Assembly (NCBI GenBank): GCA_963691705.1
Contig: OY829541.1
Span: 43,417,661-43,481,660, forward strand
Reading direction: 5' to 3'
Source of the DNA: Viola odorata
Lineage: Eukaryota > Streptophyta > Magnoliopsida > Malpighiales > Violaceae
Length of the DNA: 64,000 bases
The notes beneath the pieces are model-generated. The model searched no databases. It was not told the origin of the DNA and saw nothing but the letters and a program-made list of their open reading frames with translations. Made by a program: the position numbers and the translations under genes. Of this stretch, positions 22,930-34,513 are shown piece after piece; position 1 is the first letter of the stretch; each line of letters starts with the position of its first letter.

Positions 22930-23140
22930 TTTGGTCTATCTTCAACCCTCCAGATGCATGCGAACTATTTGCAACATTGTGATTTGTTGCAAAATTCGCA
23001 AGAGGCACACCTAGTTACGGATTGGCAACTCCTATCGGGGCAGCTTGTCCACGTGTCTCTATTGCTTCAAGTTGTGCCATGATCACCTCTAGCATCCGCT
23101 CAAACTTTGATTCTCCTCTTCCGTCCGATTGATCACACAT
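22930..23140 (-). pseudogene. X gag, N-terminal part
   Basis: The ATG is at 23138-23140. The first about 70 codons contain a helix (FERMLEVIMAQLEAIETRG) and one stop near 23040. The frame continues exactly into the inverted segment at 8755 once the Z target duplication is removed. This ties the three gag pieces to one gene. Confidence 0.7.
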
Positions 23141-24032
23141 TGTGTAACCCTGAAACTCAAATCACTAAAACAAGAAAACGTAAAATTGCCCTAGAAAAAT
23201 ACTAGCACTCCCTCACGTGTTTTGCTCTCGTGTTTAACTCTCTATTGACTCATAATACTCACTCACTTTGTCTCAAAGTCCTTTTTGTTGTTCCTACACT
23301 CAAACCGTTAAGACAGACTCGAGAATTTGAAGAAACACTTCCAAGGAAATTTCAAAGACAACTCGGCTTCGAAAGAATTTAGATACTCAACAAGTAATTT
23401 AGTAGCAAAGATCAACCAACAAAAAACTTGTTAGGCTGGAATAGAGAGGATTTATAGGCTGGAATCAAAGAAAAAGCTCAAGATCAAATAGGAAGACTCA
23501 AATAAATTCACAAACCGTGAATGGTGTGTGTATGCGTGTCACTTGTCCCTCATGCTCCAACTTTTGATTCCGGTGTCCGATTTTGATGATTCTTACTGCC
23601 ATGGAAAGCTAACACCTTTAAGTTTCTTGTATTTTGTTTTTCTCTTGGTTTCGAATACTACTTTTTTCTATATTCAAAATCGTTTCTGTTTTGAATTTTT
23701 TTTTTTTTTTTTACTCTTTTGAACAAAATCAAATAACAACTAGACTAATGGACACTTTGGATTTTTATGACTCTTTTTGACTCAAAACAATACTGAAATT
23801 AAAGACACTTTGGGGACTATTTTTTGTTTTTAAAAGACGCTTACAAATCGTAATCGATTTGTGCACACAAGACGCAAAAAATGATCTAGAACCCTAGATC
23901 GACTCGACACACTAACACACTTAGGCTGCAGGGAGATTGATTAGATAGGGTAGAATGAAAATCAATCGCAATAATTGATAAATAAATAAAAATAAAAGGA
24001 TAGTAAAGATTTAAAAGGCTGCAATAATTGAT
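23141..24032 (-). other. X leader, truncated
   Basis: AT-rich untranslated leader on the minus strand, with tttcagg just upstream of gag and the conserved block at 23201-23240. The primer site and the end of the LTR are deleted: at about 24032 the leader abuts the middle of the X LTR. Confidence 0.6.
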
Positions 24033-24161
24033 CAATATCAATTTGGGGAAAAATAGCCTGATTTATTTAATGAAACCAATCGGCTATATATAGGCAAAGC
24101 CTAGTACAAGTTCTAGTACAAGTTCTAATTCTAATCAAACTAGGAGTTCTAACTAAGAAAT
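24033..24161 (-). repeat. 5' LTR of X, inner piece
   Basis: It matches 391-530 of the X 3' LTR, including the ggctatatatagg promoter. It is cut at 24161 by the Ogre-like insertion and continues at 47901. Its last five bases gaaat are the Ogre target duplication. Confidence 0.8.
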
Positions 24162-25099
24162 TGTTGATACCCGAATTTTGACGCCATTTTTAATTGATTT
24201 TAGCATTTTTGTTATTTACTTAATTTACTGTCATTTTTAGTTAATTTGTTGTTGTGAGCATTTTTAAAATTTTCATCGCGTTTTAGCATCGTCATTATCA
24301 TTATCAGCGTTCGAAATAAGATTTTTAATTTTTTGTCACGTATTTTTCCTATTATTATCATTAATATTTTTAGCCTTAAAAATCACATTTTTAACTATCC
24401 GGCAGTCATTTGCTAATTTTTTCTTCGTTTTAGGTCATCTCATGATTTTTAGGATTTTTAGTATTTTAGCACATTTTTTAGTATTTTTATTTTTTATTAT
24501 TATTTTCGTTCGAGCTTTTATTGGACCCGAGTAAGTTTACTCGGACAATAGCTTGAATTTGAAATGTTTTCCATCAACTAGTTGCTAGCTTTTTTTCAGT
24601 TCACAACGGTCTACAGCGTTTCATGTAATTTTCTGCGTAACGTCATTATTTTTCCGTCCGATCGTTTCATGTTTTTGAACGAGAAAATAAGCACGTTAAA
24701 CGGAAAATTCTCATCATTCGTTGTAGACGGTTAAACCCGTCATATTTTTCTCTACGCGACGGTACCTTCGGCTCAAAAAGTCAGAATTTTTGTTCGTAGG
24801 AACTGGCTCGAGGCCATTTAAATCAGATAAAGTGTCATTTAATCATGGCCGTTGATCTGGTCAACCAAGGAAAGTCAACCAGATCAACGGCCCTTGAATT
24901 ACCTAGCATGGTGCACATGCACAGTGGGCGTGGAGTGCAGCGGAGCAAACCACCGGGATTACCTGCTCCCGTCGCTTCCTAGCTCGAGCCCGTAGCTTCC
25001 TATCCCGTCCAGCCATCATCACGGCTCCTCTAGCCTCGCCAGCGCACGCTCACGGCCACCACGCGTAGCCCTCGTCCCCGAAGCACGCGATCTTTTGCC

Positions 25100-25107
25100 T
25101 ATAAATA
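25100..25107 (+). promoter_or_regulatory. TATA box in Ogre-like LTR
   Basis: The sequence tataaata within gcctataaatacaa is kept in the other LTR at 44773-44780. GC-rich sequence precedes it and a CT-rich leader follows. Confidence 0.6.
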
Positions 25108-26849
25108 CAAGCCCCCCTCCAACGTTCAAGGGGTACCAATTTTGCAAGAAAAAGCTCATCACAGGCTAACGCACCCTCACTCTCATTCCTCGCCTTCGTC
25201 CTCACGCAGCAGCAGCACAGTAAGCTTTCTTTCTCTTGCTCTTTTCTATCTTTCTCTTAAATTTCATTTAAAGCTCTAGTCAATTAATTAATCATTAAAA
25301 CTTGCTGCAATCACCTTGTTTTCAACCTAATTTCACCATGCTAACATCCGTTTAAATTATCGTTGCTTAATTTAATTATTTCGTTAATTAACGTAAATAT
25401 GCATTTCTTCGTTTCCTTCAAAAATCCTACTGTTTTTATTTCCATGTTCTTGCTGTGATTGCATGGCTGCGCTGGTAGAGGCGAGAGGGTCCTTTCTGGC
25501 CAAGAACCAGGCGAATCGGTCGCCTGGTTCGTCACCTCCGTCGCCGGCGACGTGAGGTTGAAGATGATGATGACTTGGCCAAATGGCCTTCGCACAAAAT
25601 AAAAGAAAGGTGATGGGTTTGGCCCATCACCATTAAAATTAATTTTCTTGGGCCAGGAATTGTTCCTGGCCCATTCCTCCAAATTTCAAGCTGGGGCCAG
25701 CCCATTTATATTTTTCCGAATCTTCAGGTCGTTATTTTTTCACGTAAAATGCTCGCATGCTTCGTATAATTATTCTTCATGATACGTGTTTATTTTTCCT
25801 ATATTTTATACATGGATTGTTTAGTTCATTTAAAAAAAAATATTCGTATGCTTTCTTTATTTATTTATTTCCTCACATACTATTTGTTTGAATATTCCTA
25901 TGCTTTTAATTTCTCGTATGCTTTCAAATTCTTACATGCTTTTATTTAAATTCTCATATGCTTATATGCTTAATCTCTCATATGCGTCGTTTCCATGTTC
26001 ATATTTTTCGTATGCTCATTCTTGCGTCAACTTGTTTATTTAATTGTTTTTTTATATACCTGAATTGCTTATTTCTTGTCGTGACATTTATTTTTATATT
26101 ATTTAACTTCAGTCATTTATATTTAGCAATTGAATTTCAGTCATTTAACTTACCACCTATATGGTCGGTTGTCATTTAACTTTCCGCAAATTATCAACTG
26201 CTTTTAATTTCCGTACTTATCAACTGCTTTAAATTTCCACGCTTATCATACTGCTGGAAATTCTTCCGCAAATTATCAACTATTTAATTATTCGCACTTT
26301 AAAATTCCGCAATTTACTTTCGGCAATTTAAATTCAATTATTCATTTTACCGCCTACATGGTCGGTCGCATTTTAATTTTCATAAATATTCAACTGCTTT
26401 AAATTTTCACACTTATCATACCGCTGGAAATTCTTCAGCAAATTATCAACTGTTTAATTTTCCGCACTTTACTTTTCCGTACTTTAAATTTTCAGCAATT
26501 TACTTTCGGCAATTTAAATTCAATTATTCATTTTACCGCCTACATGGTCAGTTGCATTTTAATTCTCGTAAATATCAACTGCTTTAATTTTTCGTAAACT
26601 GCTGGAAATTCTTCCGCAATATCAACTGTTTTATTTTCTGCAAATATCAATTGTTTTATTTTCTGCAAATATCACTTGTTTATTTTCTGCAAAATATCAA
26701 TTGTTTTTAATTCCGCACTTATCATACTGCTGGAAATTCTTCCGCAAATATCAACTGTTTATTTTCTGCAAATCATCAAACTGTTTTAATTCCCTGTATA
26801 TCGTCAACTACATTTAATTTTTCTACACTTATCAAAACAGCATTTAATT

Positions 26850-27410
26850 TTCGTATGCGTTAAATAAATCATTTCTCGCATGCAATCATGTCATCATTTA
26901 ATTTTCATATGCGTCAAATAAATCAATTCTCGCATGCAACCATGTCATCATTTAAATCTCGTATGCGTCAAATCAATCATTTCTCATATGCGTCAAATCA
27001 ATCATTTCTCGCATGCAATCAACTCATCATTTAAATCTCGTATGCGTAAAATCAATCATTTTTCGCATGCAATCAACAGCATTTAATTTTCGTATGCGTA
27101 AAATCAATCATTTCTCGCATGCAATCAACTCAGCATTTAATTTTCGTATGCGTCAAATCAATCATTTTTCGCATGCAATCAACTTAGCATCTAATTTTCG
27201 TATGCGTCAAATCCATCATTTCTCGCATGCAATCAACTCAGCATTTAATTTTCGTATGCGTTAAATCCATCATTTCTCGCATGCAATCAACTCAGTATAT
27301 AATTTTCATATGCGTTAAATCCACCATTTCTCGCATGCAATCAACTCAGCATTTAATTCTCGTATGCGTTAAATCCATCATTTCTCGCATACAATCAACT
27401 GTCATTTAAA
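26850..27410 (+). repeat. 54-bp tandem array in the Ogre-like LTR
   Basis: About ten units with the landmarks cgtatgcgtcaaatc, atcatttctcgcatgc and aatcaactcagcattt; spacing is 54 bases in the regular part (27040 to 27256). The other LTR holds a slightly shorter array at 46505-46995. The peptide-like repeats read from it are an artefact of the period being a multiple of three. Confidence 0.85.
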
Positions 27411-28307
27411 ATTTTGCACTCATAAAATTGTTTATTTATTTCTCGAGCTATCGCTAACACTCTCATTTTTGTAGGTTTTAATTTCAAGCTTCGCTCGAAA
27501 GTACGCCTTTCGATTCCTTTTTATTTATTCGATGCTTTCTGCAAATATCAATTGTATGCGTGATATATAGAAGTGCTAGAATTAAAATCAACCACATGAA
27601 CAACGTGTTTAAAGACTTGCTTAAAATGCCATGCTCATATGATTTTAAATTCTCGCTTATATTGACTGCATGTACATAGGGTCTTTCGATCCCACATCAG
27701 TTTATCATTTCAAAAACTCTCATTTAATCTGTACTCTGTTAAGCTATCCATGATAGAATCACGTAGTAATTAATTTAATCATGCATGGCCCGATGATGAC
27801 ATAGAGGGCGCTCATTCAGTCTTACGAAAAATTCAGTCCCGTCACGTTACGGTCAGGGGTAATCGATCGATCTTGATAAATGGTAACCCCGTCCGAAAGA
27901 TCTTTTTATCATTCCTGAACGGTCACGATCATAGAAAAGGCTAAAGTGACGATTCCTCTAAGGGCCCCTTTTTCAAAATGCATTTTATCAAACACCTTTT
28001 TAAACACCTCTCTCATCAACCGGTAACCATTTTCGGATGTGACTCGGGTGCCTAACACCTCCCGAGACCATAATACGACCCCGAACCTTTGTCTGGGGTC
28101 CAGACCCCTTTTTTGTGCCTTTAGTTTTTTTACTTATTATATTTCTTATGCCATGACGATTAAGGTTCCCTAAACCTAGCAACCAAATTAGGGTGGCGAC
28201 TTCATTGCATGTTGCGAGGCGTCCTTTTACGCCGAGCATCTGAAGGTCTCAAATTTCGTTGCACACTCGCGAATTATTTTTCGTAAATTTCGTGGGGCGC
28301 GATAGTT

Positions 28308-28326
28308 TGGCGACTTCACTGGGGAC
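28308..28326 (+). other. primer binding site, tRNA-Arg type
   Basis: TGGCGACTTCACTGGGGAC resembles the complement of the plant tRNA-Arg(ACG) 3' end (TGGCGACTCCGCTGGGGA) with two mismatches in the first 18 bases. It starts three bases after the LTR. tRNA-Arg priming is usual for Ogre. Confidence 0.75.
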
Positions 28327-28841
28327 GTTAAGGTCGGAGCCGGTTTTATCTTTTTAGAGAGGTGTTTTAGTTGTTTATTTATTTATTTGCTTTGATCAAT
28401 TGTTGGTCTGTTCATTTATTTGATTTATCAATTGTCATATGCATTTCATAGCGCCCTACACCCAAGGGACAATTACCAAATTAGGAGGGTAGTAGTGACG
28501 CCCTAGGACATATGTCCTGGGTAGTGTTCACCAATCCCAACTCGGATGAACCCGTAAAGCCAGTCGAAAGGTTACACGATTTCGCGAGAAATCGGGAGAC
28601 TGGACGACACTTTAGGGACCTTTTCATGGTATCATCCGGGAACCATTCAAGCTAGTTAGAAATGTCAGAATCAGAACCCCAGCACGTGCATCATGATTAT
28701 ACCTGCTTTGTCGTGGCTCTATTTGTCTTGTTGCCATGATAACCTTGTCTTTTATACGATCTGTAAATTTCTTACACGTGCAGGTTACTTTGCATTTAAA
28801 ATTTTATTTTTGTCCCATAGGACCCATCTTGCTCATTCGAC

Positions 28842-30540
28842 ATGTCGGCACCTACACTACTTTCATTTAATATTTTCGGGGGACGAAGTTTCGACGATCA
28901 GGCCACACGAGGATATCTGTTGGAACGTGGGTTTGCCCCTGACATCACCACTAAGGTCAAAGTAGAAGTCGTAGACTTCGACTTAACTAGGATTCGGAAG
29001 TTGAGAAATGAGCTGACTGAAGACGAGGAGACGTAGTTTGAGGGTAGTTATGGAAAGCTACTGACCCTAGTTGACGTAAAGACTGATTGGGGTTGCATCC
29101 GGGCAGCCCTAAAATTCTGGGATCCCTATTATCGGTGCTTCTCTTTCGACAAAGAGGTAGACTTGACTCCTACGCTAGAGGAGTACTCAGCTCTGATGTG
29201 CTTCACCTCTCCTATATCGGCCATATACCAGAATGTTCGACTCGACTCCTCAAGTGTTAGGAATCACTACTCGTGTCAGAGAAGGTGACTACTTCTGGTG
29301 CTTGTCATATATTGAGGCACGCTTTCAGTTGTCCAACGGGAAAAAACGCTTAAGGATTCTGGCTTTCGCCATTGTAGGATTTGTCCTCTTTTCGAAAATG
29401 AGGAATGTCATCGACTTTGCAGCAGCCAACATCTTTTACGAGATGGAAACAAATGCCATCAATCCTACAACAGCCATTTTGGCCGAGACCTTTTGCTCCT
29501 TGGATTCTTGTCGAAGGAAAGGGAAAGGGAGACTTACCTGTTGCACCCAGTTGTTGACAGTATGGTTGGTCAGCCACTTCAAATAGGTTCCTGATCAAAC
29601 CATTTTCTTCGCAAGCTACATAAGACCATGCCCTCTACTCAGAGTTATCAACGCAACGACCACGGATAGATGGGAGATGGAGAATAAAGATGTCTGGATC
29701 GACCGATTCATAAACCTCTCAGAAGAAGACTTCAGTTGGCACGCCAAATGGCTGCAGACTTCCGATCCCATCGTCTGCTGCGGACCCTTACCTTGGGTTC
29801 CTTTGATCGGAGCATGGGGATGCGCTCACTATTGCCCTGCCCTCGTCCTCAGACAGTTCTGCATCACGCAAATAATTCCCGTGACATTCGGCATGACAAG
29901 GTCAGACCTGCCACACACCGGAGAAAATCAGAACATCCAGTTGTACGCCCAAGACTGGGCCCACCCTTTTTGTCTCAAAGGATATGGCATCCCTGCAACC
30001 ACAATACCGGAATATCCACAGTGGAGGTCGAGACGAGTTAACGGCAATGTCTTACCTCGCCCAGAAAATCAAAAACCGATGGAAGAAGAAGGGGAATCTC
30101 AAGTGAGCGAAGGAATGAATGTCATGGCTTACGCTCAAGTGGTAGAACAGATGCGAGCAGCACAAGAAGAACGAGATCTGATGATAGAGGAAAGGGATAT
30201 GGCCGAAGCCCGTCAATGTGGCATAGAAGTCCAGATGAATGAGTTAAAAAGGCGTAGTAAGGACGTTCTCAACATACAAGCAGTAAAACAGAAAGTGGCC
30301 CTCAGGGACTTCGAGGAACGTCTGAACAGCGAAATCCGCAAGAAAGAAGCCTCCAGTGCCATAATTGAAGACAAGGATTCGACGATAAGGGTTTTGACTA
30401 CTCGCGCAGACTTGGGAGATAGGAAAAGCCAGGCACTGCAAAGCCGAATTACCGCCTTAGAGGCTGAGTTAGAGATGAAGAAAGGGGAGTTGGCTTCGAT
30501 GGAGTACCTTTGGCAGCAGGACTCTAACGTCCAGGATTGA
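28842..30540 (+). pseudogene. Ogre ORF1 protein (degraded)
   Basis: The start ATG is at 28842. Recognisable ORF1 pieces are WDPYYRCFSFDKEVDLTPT (28900s-29190, after an amber at 29034-29036), GKGRLTCCTQLLTVWL near 29520, and CGPLPWVPLIGAWGCAHY near 29780. The C-terminal third (30121-30530) is strongly predicted coiled coil rich in Glu, Arg and Lys. One frameshift lies near 29220-29240 and an amber at 29584-29586. ORF1 is specific to Ogre-like elements and resembles plant proteins annotated as DUF7745; its job is unknown. Confidence 0.65.
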
Positions 30541-31312
30541 TACCTTCATAGGAAGGCTCGAATATCGGCAGGCCTTTTTTCTTTTTCATATAACTAGGAT
30601 CCCTGATTTCATATATCTTAGCCATTTTTGATGAATTTAGGTAGTTGGCAAGTTTACCATATTTTGTAAACACTTTTTAATGAAGTCGTACTCTTTCGGA
30701 TATTTATTAAATCGCCTCAACTTTTCCATATCAATTATCCATCCAAAGCAACTCAAAAGACCATCGCAAAAGGAAAGAGATAAACACAGTCGTTTCACCA
30801 AAAAAATTAAAAAATCATACCAAACAGTCAAAAAATCAGAGTATGGCTCACTCATGGCCATGCCCTCTTAGCTTATCTAAAAAGTCCAAGTTCATAGCAT
30901 AGATCATCGTCTCTCCCCTTGGTTGGGTTCACCAGGCATCAGGCCTTGCATCGTCGAAAGCATAGTGTAAAAGAGATCTTCCTAGCATGGCGGCATTGGT
31001 TGCCTCTGCTGATTTGGGTTTCGCAGATAGCATCTCCGACTGCCTCACATCGTTGGAATGAATAGAGGCTTCCTTCGTATCTTGCCAATAGCTAGGATAT
31101 CTCGCCTCTCTGACCGCCCTGAAAATATCAAGTGAAAGTGTAGTCGGAAGAGCGAATGAGCAACGTGGAGGCCTCGGGATTGCACATCACCTGCATATCC
31201 TCACTTGTACTTACTCTTTTTCTATATTTTTCCTTTTTTCAGGTTCACGATAGCTCCTCGAAAGCAAGCTACTCCACACGGGCTCCCCCTAACTAGACTT
31301 CAAAAATGAAAA
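30541..31312 (+). other. spacer between ORF1 and gag
   Basis: AT-rich in the first half. No domain or conserved block is seen; short open frames here look accidental. Confidence 0.5.
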
Positions 31313-33014
31313 ATGACTGAACCGGCTAAGACCGATGAAGCACTAACGGCTAGAATCGCAGAGTTAGAGGAGCAAGTTAGGATCAGTACAGAAAGGGCCG
31401 TCAGGGCCGAAAAGGAAAGAGATGAAGCTGTCACCGAATTGCCACCGAGTTGCAGGACCTTCAGTACTCCCGCCACTTTCTGGCCCCGAGGGCCGATGGA
31501 AATGGGTTAGTCCCTTCACTACACCCACCCCTGCAAATCCTACAGTTAAGGCGGATGGAGATATCGCCCCGTCACTTCAGCACCTTTTGATCAACCCTGC
31601 CGTGGACCCCACCAAGAGCCAGGCCCACCTAGAGAACCTATATCTCCCTCCTATTCCTCCGAGCACAGTTCCCGGACCTGTGGGAACTCAACCTCTTACT
31701 TTCAACCCAGCACAACCTCAGTTCTCATCAGAACCTATGCTACCCTTCGGTTCTAACCCCATCGGGGCCGAGAAAACGAAAAGTGACAGACTGAATCTTC
31801 TCGAGGAAAGACTCTGAGCAATCGAAGGGGCCGATCCATTTGATCCCACTATTCCCGCTGATATGTGCATGGTCCCCAGGATCGTCATACCTCCGAAGTA
31901 CAGGATCCCTGACTTCGAAAAGTATACTGGGGTAGAGTGCCCAAAGACCCACCTCAGAGCATACTGCAACAAGATGGCAGAGATGATCCACAACGAGTCG
32001 TTGTTGATCCATCTATTCCGAGAAAGCTTAACCAAGCACGCCCTAACCTGGTACATGGGTCTAGACGGGGTCAGGATCAGGACGTGGAGAGACCTGTCCG
32101 ATACCTTCTACCGACAATATAAATTCAACATGGAGGTGGCTCCCGACCGAGCCGGCCTGCAAAATCTGGAAAAGAAAATCGGCGAGTCCGTGAAGACCTA
32201 TGCTCAGAGATGGAGAGAGTTGGCTTCCAGAATCTCTCCTCCTTTAAGCGACAAGGAACTATTGTCGATTTTCTTGCACACCTTCAAAGCCCCCTACTAC
32301 ACCTACCTGATCTCTAATCCCTCAAATAGTTTCTCTGACATGGTCCTAATTGCCGAAAGAGTCGAGCAAGGGATTAAGTCTGGACGAATCATACCTTCGG
32401 CACCAGAGTCTGCGCCAAAGAAAGCATCCGTCGTGAAAAGGGATGTTGGATTTGTCACTCCCCAAGCTAATCACGGGCAATCATTTCCACCACCACCGCC
32501 TTATTTATTGCCACCGCCTTATCATCCGCCATCACTATATCAACCCACCTCCTTTCCTTTTACTTCACCACCAATTGCTAATATCACACCTCAAAACCCT
32601 ACACACTTCCCACCACCTCTAGTACAAACATCACAACCTATGCAACCCAAGCCATATAACCCACCAAAGGACCCAAATAACCAAAACACGTCAAACAGTT
32701 GGTGGAACCGAGAGCCTTTGCCTCCTCTCCCTCTTCCCGCGGGAGAAACCTACAAACATCTCCTGGCGGCCGGACAGATCGTACCAGTTCCGGCTCAGCC
32801 TCAATTGCCTCCATACCCGAAATGGTATGATCCCAACGCGAGATGCGAATATCACGCCGAAGCCCCAGGTCACACTCTGGAAAATTGCTTCGCATTCAAA
32901 GCAAAAGTCCATCACTTGATCAAAAGTGGATGGGTATCTTTCGAAGGGTTAGCAAAAGGGCCCAACACATCCACCAACCCTCTCCCAATCATTCCCAAGG
33001 AAAGGGAGGGGTGA
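31313..33014 (+). pseudogene. Ogre gag
   Basis: The ATG at 31313 opens a short coiled coil (ARIAELEEQVRISTERAVR). A frameshift before about 31480 and a TGA at 31815-31817 precede the gag core at 31863-32400 (YRIPDFEKYTGVECPKTHL, WYMGLDGVRIRTWRDLSDTF, YAQRWRELASRI). A long Pro-rich stretch (32470-32700) leads to a knuckle-like CEYHAEAPGHTLENC (C-x2-H-x5-H-x4-C) at about 32845. The reading frame shifts near 33000. Confidence 0.85.
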
Positions 33015-34483
33015 ATGCCATCTCGGCAGGAGAGAGCAACGGCCTTCTCTCTTCAGCATCGAGCTAGCCACAAGAATAACTTTTCCAGGCCTTAGCTCGA
33101 GGGGGATATATGCCATACTCGGAGAGCAATCCAAGTCACTGCATGTACTGCAAGGGAAGCGACGGTCATAAAATCCAAGGTTGCGAGTTGTTCGCAGGAA
33201 AGGTGAGACAACTCTCGAGTCTCGGAGTAATACAAACCCGAAAAGTGACCCCCAGGGGAGGATCCATTAGCACCATCGGGGAAGGATTTCCTATCCCAAC
33301 TAACTCCAAAGGAACCACCCTCTAAATCATCCAAAAGAAAAGATCAACTTCGTCGAGCAACCGGTTCTCCACGCGCCGCGACAAGGGCGACCGCAAGATT
33401 GACACCTTGGGTCAGCCTTCCGGGAAATTCGATTACCTCGTCAGGTATTTGGCACCACCCTCCCATTCTAGCACAGTGCCCTTACTACCCTCTTGGGAAT
33501 CCTCAGACTTCGAGTCATACCCTTCACCGACATGGTCACTACCTCTGTTTCCTTTGAAAGAAATCTATGCAGGCCTCTTGGCAGACGGGCAAATTACACC
33601 ATCCCCACTCTCGTCTCAATCAATTCCTTACCCTAGCTGGTATGATCCAAAGGTCAGCTGCGAATATCACGCCGGAACCTAAGGACATTCCCTGGAAAAT
33701 TGTTACGCCTTTAGAGAGAAGGTCGATCACCTAAGCAAGCAAGGACGAATCTTTTCCGAAGGTTTAGAAAAGGGTCCTGATGTGACAACCAGTCCTCCGC
33801 CACACCCTAATCCGGGGGTGAACGGTATTCTATCCAGAGGAATCAATGATTCTCACCTTTCAGTGAAGGAAGTACCCAATGAAGAATTATTCTTCGCATT
33901 AGCTAACAGTGCGTATCTACCATTCCTGGGGAATAGTAAGGCCCAATGCCTATTCTGCCAAGGGGAAAACAAGTATGACATCCAGGATTGCAGACTTTTT
34001 CGGCAAAAAGTCAAGCAACTCACAACATTCGGGATTATTCAAACCGAAGGGAAAACCCAAGGAGCAATCAACGCCATCGAGGATAATCCTCCAGCACCGT
34101 ATTCCTTCAAATTCGTGGCCCAAACAGGGGATGCAGCCCCGACCCCACGCAAAGTAGTGCTCACATTAGCTGTGAATACTCCCAGCCGAGACTTACACGC
34201 GGTCTCATTCAACTACGGATACACGGTGGTCACCACCCCTCCTGCCGTCACACCAACAGGACTCGCTATTGGTGAAGCCTCTCATATCGGGGGCATGACC
34301 CGCACCGGAAGATGTTACATCTCGGAGGAAGTAGAAAAGCAACGATATGCCAAAGGAAAAAATCCTGCGATCCGCGAAGAAATGATAGAAGAGACGCAAG
34401 GTTTGAGCAAACCTGTAACCGAGGACGAGACAACCGAGTTCCTCAAAATCATGAAACAGAGCGAGTTCAGCATCATCGAATAG
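33015..34483 (+). pseudogene. gag/protease linker with repeated knuckle modules
   Basis: After the first knuckle, three more similar motifs follow: CMYCKGSDGHKIQGC (about 33137), CEYHAGT-stop-GHSLENC (about 33659) and CLFCQGENKYDIQDC (about 33944, His lost). Each is followed by a similar helix ending in Leu or Ile plus Gly. The order C-H-type then C-C-type is repeated, so a two-knuckle unit of about 800 bases appears duplicated and diverged. Frame changes and stops are present; the last is an amber at 34481-34483 before the protease region. Confidence 0.6.
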
Positions 34484-34513
34484 CTAAAGAAAACCCCGGC
34501 TCGCATCTCCATC

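Larger units (their letters stand above)
24162..28304 (+). repeat. 5' LTR of the Ogre-like element
   Basis: TGTTGATACCCGAATTTTGA...GCGCGATA; the terminal CA has become TA. It is 4.1 kb long, highly AT-rich and very similar to 43836-47895, differing by scattered substitutions and repeat-copy number. Minus- and plus-strand open frames in it are chance or repeat frames. Confidence 0.9.

Noticed and set aside
27013..27409. Repetitive peptide frames with NFRMRQINHFSHAI-like repeats (also at 46603-46999)
   Set aside because: The 54-base tandem array has a period divisible by three, so frames stay open by default; no start context or domain.
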